DNA from: Floccularia luteovirens
Lineage: Eukaryota; Basidiomycota; Agaricomycetes; Agaricales; Squamanitaceae
Reading direction: 5' to 3'
Assembly (NCBI GenBank): GCA_009739215.1
Contig: VSJF01000002.1
Coordinates: 1,426,001 to 1,490,000 of the forward strand
Length of the DNA stretch: 64,000 nucleotides
Below the pieces are notes generated by a model that saw nothing but the letters and a program-made list of their open reading frames with translations, ran no database searches and had not been told where the DNA came from. This document shows positions 48,689 through 59,564 of this stretch, piece after piece. Every line of letters begins with the position of its first letter. Position 1 is the first letter of the stretch. The position numbers and the translations under genes are program-made.

Positions 48689-48989
48689 TTGATGTGATGT
48701 GATAAAGGTCTATAATTATAAAATAAATAAATAATAATATATATGTAATTAAAGCGGTAGCGTGGGAAAGCTGTGTCGCCGACAGAAAGCTCTGTCGTTT
48801 GCTCGTCTTCGTCTACGAACAACTCACTTTCTCCGTTTTTTCTTTTCTTTCCTCATATCATATCGGGGACATCTCGACAGTCCCTCTGCAACACTGTCGA
48901 CCACCCCAATCCGTCCTACTCCTTACTTTGCCTGGCGTACGACCTCAGCTCTTGCAAATTCGTCCTGGAGGGATTGTTTCTTCCTCATC
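48689..48989. other. Short intergenic region, AT-rich then pyrimidine-rich
   Basis: 301 bp. A run of AATAAATAAATAATAATATA near 48720-48739 is followed by a pyrimidine-rich promoter-like stretch (TTCTCCGTTTTTTCTTTTCT near 48830). The open frame that runs through it from 48762 is an upstream extension with no Met before 48990 and no homology that I recognise. Confidence 0.5.
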
Positions 48990-51887
48990 ATGAGCATGGC
49001 GGTTGGTAGCTTGAGCTTCATCTCTCTGCGCAACCCCTTCAAAGATCTCGTCGACATTGTTTTGGGCAAGGGTAACGTCAGGTCAATGTTGTGTCTCGTT
49101 GTGTTCTGTATCGTTTTTCTTGTTCTCGGTGAGTCTGTTCTTTCATTCACTCAGTCAATCTCCCCCTTTCCTAGATGTAGTTTTTTCCTCCAATCTGTGC
49201 TAATCTACGGATGTCAGCTTATCTCACAAATCCGTCTGAAAATTCATTTCGAGCAGTATCTCACCGAGCAGTCGTTTCGCCAACATCTCAACAGACTTAA
49301 CGATCATGTCGATGATGAGGTGGCTCGTAACCAGCCCGCTTCCAGAATCCCACCTACTGGGCGTACTGTCCCTGCTGGCGGTCCCGCTCACTTTTTGGAT
49401 AAATCCTCACCCTTCCATTTTGCAAATCGTGCAGCAATCTCACTGCGCACTCCTAAACATGTTTTTCATAGTTTCGCCATCTTTACAATCGCAGCAATGG
49501 TCCCTACATCCAAATCAGACGGTCACCACCGCGATGGATGGATGATCCCCGATTCGTGGTATATCGGAGCATTCGGAAGATGGTGGTATGGAGGTGTTCT
49601 TGAGGCTTGGTATCAGGATGTAATCACTAGGTCAAAAGATGAAGAAAGTTGGAACTCGGGTATTATTAGCATGAAAAGTTTAGATATGTTGCATGATTAC
49701 AATGGTGAGCCCTGATCTTCATATTTTCAATTCACAGTCCTAATTTATTTCAAAGGTCCCACTTTTTCTGCTATGAAACTTCCTCCATATCTTTTCGCTC
49801 GTGGTTCACCACCTAAACTAAGGGGCCGTGACAGATCAAGTCAAAGACCTTCCCTCCTGTCTGGACGGAGTTCTACACCGCCTCCCCTGCCGAAAACTGC
49901 CTCGCTACCATTACATGCGATTCGACAACCCGTATCCACCAACGATCGACCTTGCATACTCAATTCCCATTCATCTTTCCATTCGCACATTCAATCGAAC
50001 CATGGCGGTGAGACGGGTCATGACTTGCCAACGACAATATCAAAATCGCCATCTACACTTTTTGATCAATCACCAATAATTGCGGATGTCTTGCGACAGA
50101 TTTCTATCTCGAAAACTTCTGTTCAGGAGCTCAGAATCCAGCTTTCTGATTTCCAGTCTGCAGCATCACATTCACATAGCCTACTTCAAGAGGAAGTAGA
50201 TTCCTTTCGGAATAAAAAACGTCAGGAAGATGCAACTAGACTGGACATGAAATCAAAAACTAAGACCCTTGATGATTCCAAACGTAGCGCGGAGGGTATC
50301 AAACGCGATGCAGAGAAGAAACTCAAGGTTGCTCAAAATACTCGCGATGGTGCTAGTCAACGTATCAAGTTCCTCGATAAAGAAATCGCTCTTTTGCGAC
50401 AGCGTTTGCGTGACGATGAAGCTTATGTTAATTCTAATCAGAACAACATATCCAAAATCGAACAGGACATGATCGAAGCCATGGAGACGAAAAGGAACGA
50501 GATTAAAGTCGTGGAGGATCTTGTTGGGGCATTGAGTCAACGATCTCGGGAACTGGAAGACAAGTTAAATGAGGATAAGGAACGTCTTCGGCTAATCAGA
50601 CAACGAGTTGAGAGTCGCAAGCAGGAGTATTTCCAACTTTCCGGTGATGCTTCTACCTATCGAGGATCACTTGACACTTGGCATGCCAACCCCTATACTC
50701 TAGCCTCGAACGGATTTAATGGTGGTATAGACATGATGCACAACCCTAGTGACAACATGGAGAGCTTTTCCGATTCAACCAACTCCCACTTCAAGTCACG
50801 AAGTGGTCGCAGCCCATCGTTTTCTAGATCAGGAGATTATGTTGTTTCTTCTGTCCATGGTACTACTTCATTGGCATCTACGGACTCCAGTCACCCCTCC
50901 CAGCCCGCATCTCGTATGGTATACGAGGACAGTTTGGCTAATGTAAATCATCACCCGCAGCAATTTTTGGCAACCCGAGCACCGTTTACCGAATCCGATG
51001 CATTTCGCGGCATGTCTGGTATAATCTCATCTGCTAGTCAACCATTCATGACAGCCGGTATGATTGACCACTCGGACAACCTGTCAAGATCCTTCCACTC
51101 GGACAACGATCTTTTCCTAGAGAAAGATTGGCGGGGTAGTAATGCAGCCTTCCCGCCTATTACCACCGATAATCTAGCACCGGGTTACACAAGCGCAACG
51201 GCATCCCCAACTTCTTTGCACGGATCAATGAAAAATCTGGACCACGATCCCTTTGAAGTTCGCGCACATCTGCAACGCGACAACATGTGGGACACGCAAC
51301 GTGCAACTTGGGTAAACCGATCGTACTCGGACCCAAAATCCAATGTAAGCACTCAGGAGCTCGACCCCGGAGAGAACACCCGGAGGTGGTTCCCGATACA
51401 TGAGGAGAAACCGAAGAAAGGGTTGAATCCTGATGCGAAAGCATTCAACTTGTTCAGGAGGTCACGGCCCGGTCCTACTATATCGTCTTCGTCTCCTTCG
51501 CCAATCGATGCCTTGAATCCCAACGGACTTGGGTCGTCTGTTCTCCCGACCACGACTTCATCTAGCAGCTTACTGCTACGTGCATTTGCGCCTTCACCTG
51601 CAGAGCGGGAAGCCTTGCAACGGGTATTAGGTAGTTCATCAAACACGAGTTTTGAACGGTTGCCCAGCCTCAGCGATGTTTCCAGCATCCCGTCATCTCC
51701 ATCCCATGTTCATGCGCACGTTGCTCCTCCTCAACCTGCTGCACGGGACTTCGGAAGGAATTTACCTTCATGGTTGCAGTCCCTTCCAAGAATCCGCAAA
51801 GTGAATTTTAGTCCGTGGGATGACGAAGAACCTACATCAACTAATGGGGAGAAGGATGACAGAGTCTATGGCAATGACAATAGGTAG
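48990..51887 (+). CDS. Membrane-anchored coiled-coil protein, apparent +1 frame break
   Basis: Exons are 48990-49128, 49218-49704 and 49756-51887, about 918 aa if one base near 49254-49258 is ignored. An N-terminal head (FISLRNPFKDLVDIVLGKG) precedes one membrane helix (MLCLVVFCIVFLVLG). After a 60-residue variable part come a conserved DSWYIGAFGRWWYGGVLEAW block, a coiled coil (about residues 330-480) and a long Ser-rich tail. Intron 1 has a perfect GTGAGT donor and CTAAT branch, yet splicing it shifts the frame: NPSENSFRA must pass to YLTEQSFRQHL one base on. Leaving it unspliced keeps one continuous frame of 948 aa. The family seems conserved in agaricomycetes but has no function that I know; a structural role at an internal membrane is a guess. 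Confidence 0.6.
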
Positions 51888-52893
51888 TCTGTTTGTTCGA
51901 TATCAACACTCCTCTCGTTTTCGTTTGGAGTGGTTTAGGAGGTGGTAGAGTCGATCTCACGTTTTGGATCTAAATGTCAAGTATAGCTTCTAAAGTGCAA
52001 AGTTTGTGTGTATATCAAATGTCCAAGTAGACGACGTGGGAGTGTGGGGGAGGGTGACATGTTCGAATTATCGTATAAGATACTGTGTTACTCAATGATC
52101 CATATATTTATTTTATACTGCATGATATTTTCAGCCAACAAGCAACATGTGCATGCGGAAGGTCCGCGGTATAAGCAAGCAAGCAAAAAATGCTTGTTTA
52201 TACATTTTAAGTCTACCATCTCCCATGGCCCTCTTCCCCATCCAATACCACTCTTTGTCAAGTTTGATGAAAAATTTTCAAAACGTTCAATATATTATAT
52301 GTGCATGTCATCATGAAAAACCATTTCGTGGCAATTTCGTAAATAGCAGTTGCGCAAAGAGATGCGTCACAGACAAAATAAATGAGGCGATAGCAAAAAT
52401 AGCGCTCATGAATAAACAAGTGCAGGATATAGACGATATGTGCGACATGCCTAGCAAAACAATATTCAAAAAAGAGTATAATGAAAGAAAACGGCAATAC
52501 CCTACTCGTAGTGGGGAAAAAACTGTTGAACTGACTGCAACCAATGGTGCATGTATTAGGTACCGATCACTAAAGTCATTCATGATCTGAATGGAAAAAT
52601 TGAAAGAATAAGGAAAAATGGTCCAGTGGGACAGCAATGTGTCGTGAAGTTGGGATCAATGCAGGGATATGGATTGCTTGCAGGGTATATTAAGGTGACT
52701 GTGTATATACCGAAAACGACGTGCGCTAGACCAAAAAGACCCAGACGGAGCGAAAGGGAGAAGAGAAGCTGCCATTGACATTAAGGCAAAAAAGAGAGTG
52801 AAATGGCATGTTCTGAAGTAACTTGCAGTGGGTAACAAAGATAGAAATATAAGGAAGGAGGGAAGGTAAGTTCGAGAAAGTAATCAAGAGGCT
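51888..52893. other. Intergenic region, 1 kb
   Basis: Lies between two genes whose 3' ends face each other. It is AT-rich, and short open frames occur on both strands (for example 52147-52590 plus), but none has a domain, a credible start context or splice logic. An AAGCAAGCAAGCAAAAAATG run sits near 52173. No repeat family or RNA gene is recognised. Confidence 0.5.
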
Positions 52894-54761
52894 TTATCGA
52901 CCCCCGTCCAGAATACCTCGTACATCATCTACCGTGCTGAGATCTGCAAGGAAAGGCACCAGATCTGTCAGTTCAGTATCGTGAGGGTCATTGAACCAAG
53001 AGGAGACTGGCACGGCATTATTTGGATGGAACATATATGAGGCAGGAGAGTTGTCCAGTATAATGGTATCTGTTATAGGCCGGCCTAGTTGGGATAGGTC
53101 CTAACAATAATACAACCATCAGCAATCATCTCGACTTGCAATGTGACAATGAACAACACAGACCTTCACATAGTTCATCTTATAATTAAAGCAGCTTTCT
53201 CGGAAGAGGCGGTGCGTTACGACCTGATGAATATCTAGCTTATCTAGCACAGGATCCGCATACTATAATACGTTCCGTCAGAACGTGTCAACAATAAACA
53301 ATAAAAGTATCAACCTTGCTCAAACTAGCCGTGAACACTACTATTTCATAGATCTCGCCCATTTTTTTAAGAAAGTTGTCGACTCCAGGACGTTTTATCA
53401 CATATACATTATGCCAGTGGTACTCGATTTCCACTGGGACAACATAATCAGCTTGTTGTATTGACTGTTGAAATTAGTGTCCATCAGCTGGGCGAGTAAG
53501 ACAAATGCCATAATACGAACTTTGAAGCTACTATGCACCAGAGTCTCATCCAGATCCAGCACAAGGCATTTGCGCCCGACGTGTTGTGGCGAAATTGGTG
53601 GAAGTAGAGGTCTCGGAATACCATCCTATAAAGAAGAATTTTGCATGAGGGGGAAAAAAAATCCTAACAATGACCACTTACCGGACCAATGGGTATACCA
53701 GATCCCCCATCCATCGGACCATCTTCTTCATTCTCTCCTTCAATTTCATCATCTTCAGTGAAACTTGTGGCATCGGAATCTTCGTCACTATTCCGACCAT
53801 TGGAGGTGACTGGCTCTGCGAGAGTAATATTTTGTGGGTGCACCTCTTCTTCAGTAGGGCCTGTGAGTTCAGGTAGCCCAGACGTGGCGACGTCTGGATC
53901 TGATAGAGGGGGTGACTGTGAGGGTTTAGACAGTTGTGGATCAACCTCAGCAACTACGTTCGGTTCGGTGGGTTGAACAGGTACTTCACGCTTAGAGGGT
54001 AAGGGCTCAGAAGCTGTAGCAGTAGATGTGTTGGCAGATTCCGGCACGTTATTGAGAGGCGCCTCGACGACGGGGCCAGCTTTCACGTCGCCTTTCTCCT
54101 TTAGCACGGCAGGAACTCCTCGTGGTGGTTGGGGTAAAAGATCGGTTTCGATGGGATGAGTCTGAGGAGAAGTAGAAATACAGGGCACAAAGAGACGAAT
54201 GAATTTTGAGAAAAAGGAGGATTTTGTAGAATGGCCAATACTACGAGGTTTAGACGTGCCACTACCAACTTTGGAGGTAGTGACAGCAGCGTCAGATATA
54301 GATGACTCGTTGACTTTGCGGGGAGCTGGGGCTGATGAAGGTTTAGTGCCAGTCAAAGTGGGTGTCATCGACGCGTCCTCCGGTTTATCCCCGTCTGTGT
54401 CGTTTTGGACCTCCTTGAGTGCTGCACGTGGCTGATGATTTTGAGAGGACTGTGACATATCCAGTTGCCCGTGAGGGTCGGTTATAGAGACATTTTCTTT
54501 TGGCTTAGGGTAAGCATCGGGCTTCTGTAGACCAGAAGAACTTTTGGGATCAGCAGACGACGGCACAGCTGTCGAAGACGATGGAGGGTCATCAAGTGCC
54601 TCAGTACCACCCGAACCTGGAGTAGCACGGTTAGTATTGGATATAGGGATGTGTGGAGAGAAAATAGAAGCCGCAGAGTGCTCTGTGGATTGGGATGAAG
54701 ACAAAGAAAGATTATTGAGAGGGAGTTGTTGGGCGGCTGGAAGAGATGAAGGGACCGCCAT
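52894..54761 (-). CDS. Psr1/SCP-type (FCP1-like) protein phosphatase, paralogue B
   Basis: Five exons, 54761-53682, 53625-53521, 53464-53315, 53262-53164 and 53100-52894, give 546 aa. A 360-residue Ser/Pro/Thr-rich head has a hydrophobic patch ([13 protein letters not shown]) equivalent to [13 protein letters not shown] in paralogue A. The catalytic domain repeats A almost residue for residue: [14 protein letters not shown] (Asp384, Asp386), [37 protein letters not shown] and [15 protein letters not shown]. The linker GGSGIPIGP directly before the first catalytic exon is shared as well. The head exon of A is cut by one extra intron that B lacks. The gene pair, about 8 kb apart and in the same orientation, looks like a local duplication with bZIP, TPP1-like and coiled-coil genes between. 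The two heads are too different for a very recent event. Confidence 0.85.
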
Positions 54762-54879
54762 GGGGAGAAGAAAGAAGCTGAGTTGTCTTCAACCCCGTTA
54801 ACCACCTTATACATTTATTTATTTTATTTATTATTTTTCTCTATCCCTCACGTGAATTCTGCCCTCTCTCCCTTAAACC
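54762..54879. promoter_or_regulatory. 118-bp divergent promoter
   Basis: Only 118 bp separate the start codons of phosphatase B (left) and the coiled-coil gene (right). The middle is a TTTATTTATTTTATTTATTA run (about 54812-54831), a nucleosome-excluding type of sequence. Confidence 0.5.
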
Positions 54880-56652
54880 ATGGATCAACGTTACTCTATT
54901 CTACAAAAAAAGGTTGAGGATCTCGAACGTGTACACAACCAAGCGAAGAAATCTGTCAGTAATTTGTCTTTTCTTCTTACTTTCTCAACTAACAATCTTC
55001 AGCATACTGCAGAGGTTGAACGTCTCAAGTTAGAACTCTCCCGTTGCCGAAAATCAGTCGCAGACAAAGTAAACCATGCAGAAAAACAAGCAAAGCAAAT
55101 CGTCCTCATGGAATCACGTATTCATGATCTCAAGAAAACTACTTCCTCAGACCAGTCAGAGATCAGAGATCTCCGCATGAAGCTTCGCATTTCCGAGCAG
55201 GAGCGAAACCAACTCGTATCAAAGCTCGGGAGAAAGGACGAAGTAGCAGAAAATATTGCCACAGAGAGGAAGAAGAGAGAAGCTCTCCAAATTCAGATGA
55301 CCAGCATGGATGAAGAGCTCAAGTCAGCCCGTGCCGCAACGCAAGATACCCAAGCCCGTTTAACTTCAGTTACAAACGAAGCCGAACGCCTCCGGTCAGC
55401 ACTGAATTCTGCACAGGCAGAACATTCAGAAACCGAGAAGGATCTAGTAGACCAGCTCGCAACTTACAAGCTGCGATTAGGAGAAATTGCAAAGCAATAT
55501 AGCAAACTGGCATCCAACACTGCTCCCTTGTCTATGCACCGGGAACTTGAACATGAATGCGCTGCTTTGAAGATTCGCATGCTTCGCTCGGAAAGGAAAC
55601 TAGCAAACTCTGATAGTCAAGTCATCGAACTAGCACATCTTATCAGACAAGTCAAAGAAGAAAATCCTGCTGCTCCAACGACAGCTACGCGACGCTATAG
55701 ACGAGATTTTTCTTTATGCTGGTATATCAAACAATGAAACCAATTCCCATCCCAATGACGAAACACTTACAATAAACCTTCAAGAAGTCAAGATACGGCA
55801 GCAAGAATTCGAGCAACAAACCTCCGAAATCGCTGGCCTCAATGAAGAACTAGCAGCCAGATTCTACTCTTTACAAAATGACTTTCTTCAAGTAGCATTT
55901 TGCAATCTTTTGACAGACCTGGCCGGTACAGAAATAACTGCCCAACGGAGCACCCGAGAACTGTCAAATACGATAGCCTTGCGTGAGGCAGCCCTCGAAC
56001 AACTAGAAAAGGAGATAGCGCTGCTGAAGGAGCACGATCGAGAAGCACACCGCATGCACGAAACGGCCATGAGCAAGGAAAAAGACATCGTAAAACGATT
56101 GACATCCACAGTTCAACAGAGCCGCATTGCGGAGGAGGCACTGCGAACTGACAATGAACAGTACGTGGCTACAGCATGTCCAAAAACGTTGCAACTAATC
56201 ATCGCATTAGACTAACATCCGAGTTAGCAGACCTTGAACGTTATCGGGATGCTTATCTGGCGCTTTCAGAACAGGTCGAACTTCTCGTCTCGCATAACCA
56301 ACTTGCAGAAGAGGAGGCAGGACGGCTCAGCAAGTTTAACGCTGAAATACTAAGCCACAATAATCCGGCACAGAAAATTGTGTATGTGGACCGCATCCGC
56401 AAAGAGCTAGCAGAAGCCAAACACGTGGGTTCCCGCCCTGATTTTGCACCATGACTTCACTCAATTTTTCAACATTAGCAAATCGCCTCATTGAAACACG
56501 AACAGGAAGTCGTGTTGGCACACAATGATGAACTTCAAGAAGAACTTGATATGTACACATCTGTCATGGTCCCTGTTACACAAAAACCCCGCACAGCCAT
56601 CACACGTGTTGTGCGCCCACCTTCTGTCAATGTCATTCAAGGCCCCGATTAA
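54880..56652 (+). CDS. Coiled-coil protein with Kif15/HMMR-like C-terminal motif
   Basis: Exons are 54880-54954, 55003-55650, 55685-56160, 56211-56424 and 56479-56652, 528 aa. Nearly the whole protein is heptad-rich coiled coil. Near the C-terminus it reads HNNPAQKIVYVDRIRKELAE, which fits the H-x-N-x-x-Q-[KR]-I-x-Y-V-x-x-[IL]-[KR]-x-E motif found at the end of Kif15, plant Kinesin-12 and HMMR. There is no motor domain, so it is HMMR-like in layout; HMMR works at spindle poles. The junction 55650/55685 is uncertain: either a 34-nt intron (very short), or one extra base after codon AAT at 55663, which would give KEEN followed by LLLLQRQLRDA. The rest of the gene joins exactly. Function in fungi is unknown. 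Confidence 0.6.
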
Positions 56653-56864
56653 CAAAAAGAACAACTGACAAAGAATAATAAAAACATCTGCCTATACCTA
56701 ATCATGAGTCATTTATTCCCTGGAGGTATGCACCTCAGGTGTTTGTATCTAAATAGTCCCAGTTACGTAGTTTGTATACCAACCAACGTAAGAAATATAC
56801 CATATTTATATAAAATAGCGTCCATGTAATTTGTAAGATATCCCTTGCGCGAAATTATTGAAGT

Positions 56865-59348
56865 TTAGAGAGTATTGTCAATGTCAGTGAGGTGATATTC
56901 GTTGATCTTTCGATATAGAACAACTTTCTTTCGAAGTTTGTATTTTCTCAACCAAAATCTAGAAAACCATCATAATAAGCCCCACAGAAACAGGCATAGT
57001 CAGAAACAACTTACATCCCAAGAACAAGTAAGATGACGAAAACAACTAATCCAATGAGCCCACCAATAAGGCGGATCTTGTTCTTATCAAAGAACGATAG
57101 GACTTGGCTCACCCCAGTAGGGTCTGGGTCAACAAAGTCGAGTTTCCGATTTACAAGCACAGATTTGCTTGGAGGGTGACTCGGATCAAAGCAGTATTGT
57201 TGAAAGCAGCGTTGACATTTCGTTGACCGCGGTATAGTAGGAGTGACTTTCGTGCGGGCACGATCTATCGCTGCGCACTGTATACAAGCACCCCAATTCG
57301 GATCTGGCTTATTCTCATTGGGAAGTGAACCCCGCTACTGTATTTGCATAGACCGCATCGAAGAATAGTTGCGTGTGCTTCTTGGAGTATGAAAGTTTGA
57401 AAGTCGCCGTGCTACAAAAGTAGAATGGCTACTATGAGCTGGAACTTTAACACGCACGAATTAGATGCTTACTTCGTAACAGGATCGTCACCATTAATAG
57501 GTGGTACATTTGGTAGGTAAATTACCAACGGATAGTCCGTTGGAGACTGCGGATCGCACCCAAAGAATGTTGGACGGCCATTTACTCCTGTGCTAACAAA
57601 ATCGTCTGCCGTTGCTGGAATAGGTGGGAATTGTTGGTGTGATGAATTTAGAAGGGTGGAAAGCCTCTGTGTCGTGAAAATAGGCCCAGTCCCACTAGAA
57701 GACGAATTCGATGTCAGTTAGACAAGTACCAGAATTCATAAATGTATAAGCTTACTTGGGCCAGGCTTGACTAGTATCCGCACTGCCTTCAATTGTCACA
57801 ATGACATCCAATGCCCTCGCTTTAACAAACAGTGGCCCATAAGGAACGTTTTCCTGGTTTGAAGCACCATCTATCAATTCTAAGGTATCCGCGTTGGTAT
57901 CCTGATAAGTATCTTTCCCCAGTCCAGCAAATGGGTTCGGCCAGTTAGCCACGTCAGCTGCCCTCGACCGAACTTCCTGCAACTGACTAGACAAGATGCT
58001 CAAAAGCCCGTCACTGTCACTTTGAGTGAACCCATTGATTGTGTTGGTGGCGAAATCCACTATTTGCTAAATAATTTTGGGATGCATCAGATTGAGATAA
58101 ATGCTAGTAAGTGAAACCCTTGCATTGAAAAGACTCGCGCTAGATCCCATGATAAACCCCGCCTGGTCAAATGCCAGGACACAGGATGATCCATTCTCAG
58201 ATTTCCCGTTAACCAGCTGAGTGCCAACATAAGTCATGTTCATAGCAGCAGAGAGACTTGGATCGAAAGATGCAAATTCAAAAGGTGTCATCTATCAGAT
58301 AGAATTAGAATTGGAAAACACAATGACTCTGAATATGCAGACCTCATACACCACCGAATCAAGAGGAAGAGTTGTCGTTAGATTTGATCCGGCGGGGCGT
58401 GAGTCCACGAGGGCAATCGGGAAGACTGACTGACGGTTTTGAAAGGAAGGTATCAAAGGAATGTCCGACCAAAGTTGACCCGCCCCATGAGGAGTCGCGT
58501 TAGTGAAAAAATTATCCCTCGTTGTGGTATTTAGAAAGTGAAAAGAAATCATTCGGGACCAAGGATCTGTTATGCTAGTATATCTACAAAATGATGTTAA
58601 AGATATGAGGAGGGGTATATAATTAACTACGCACACCCCAGACTGCCCTTTGGCTTGGACACTCGTCAAAATACTCTCAAAAAACTCTTCATTGCCCGTC
58701 GAAGCAATGTCAACCCCATCAGGAGTCACCAAAGGAAGGTCTAGCAACCATCCTGCTTGATCGCGTCCGTTACCGAAAACCAGGTCTTTTGCTGTGGGCC
58801 AATCATTGAACACGAACGATCCCAAAACCCAGGAGCCACCTGCAGATATTACGGAACTTAGTACAGTAAGCTGTGCAATGGAAGGAATCGGAAGGCAAAC
58901 CAGATAACCCGGTCATGTATGTTGTGACCTGCAAGAGACCACCTGTACCCGCAGCTTTGGCAGAACTATTCCTCGAATCCAAGGCATTTATGCTAGCAGC
59001 AGCAAACAAAGCCGCCCTCAAGCCCCCACCAGGATTAGCCATCCCGATCCTTGGAAACTTTCCTTGGAATTTAGATAGATCATAGCCTATCCCTGAGCCG
59101 TTACCCAACCAGTCCGTCCAAGCACCCGGAATAACATTTGATTCACGTTCTAGAACATAGCGCACTTCTTCTTGATGCAAAGTTTGGTTATCAGGGGTAA
59201 AAGTCCGAATCAATGATGTAGTAGACAAGTCAGGACATTCAACATTCACTCTGGGTGCATAGTCCGTAATTGAGGCTGAGTCCGCGAGACAAATGTGAAC
59301 AAGAAAAGATGGAAAAAAGAAAAAGAAAGCAAGAAATGAAGAATACAT
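56865..59348 (-). CDS. Membrane-anchored phospholipase B / lysophospholipase with an apparent frameshift
   Basis: Eight exons, 59348-58901, 58839-58635, 58583-58343, 58291-58124, 58066-57756, 57694-57473, 57411-57015 and 56958-56865, about 694 aa. A signal peptide is followed by a cPLA2-like catalytic domain: MANPGGGLRAAL oxyanion loop, nucleophile GLSGGS (Ser149, codon next to intron 1), and many N-glycosylation sites. After the catalytic part come a Cys-rich segment (WGACIQCAAIDRAR, then CFQQYCFDP) and a transmembrane helix (LIGLVVFVILLVLG) with a short basic cytoplasmic tail. The enzyme removes acyl chains from phospholipids at the cell surface. Between 57321 and 57330 the frame breaks: the family-typical sequence before the site is in one frame and after it in the next, as if one base were extra. 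Intron 4 appears to be GC-AG. Confidence 0.85.
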
Positions 59349-59564
59349 GATACCAGGCTCTCGCTTGGTCTATCTGAATATAAACCTCACGATAAAGGTG
59401 TGTCGAGTTGCATGGAGATGAAGATGATAAATTCATGGGTTCTAAGAATAGTTTGTGACAACAATTACCTTCACAACGTTACGTAAGTAACAATTGGCTG
59501 TGCAGCAACAACTCAAAACCGTAAAAGACCGAATATATTTTATTTTACACAACTATCATACATT

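Noticed and set aside
48046..48822. 258-codon minus-strand open frame under the TPP1-like gene tail
   Set aside because: It mirrors the charged, low-complexity coding strand and gives Ser/Pro/Phe-rich sequence; the plus-strand exon is in frame with six others.
52147..52590. 147-codon plus-strand open frame in the 1-kb intergenic region
   Set aside because: Composition is Lys/Ile/Asn-rich without a domain; it probably falls in untranslated regions of neighbouring genes.
57312..57342. 31-nt GT-AG intron as an explanation for the phospholipase B frame break
   Set aside because: It would delete residues that match the family on both sides of the break; a single extra base explains the data better.
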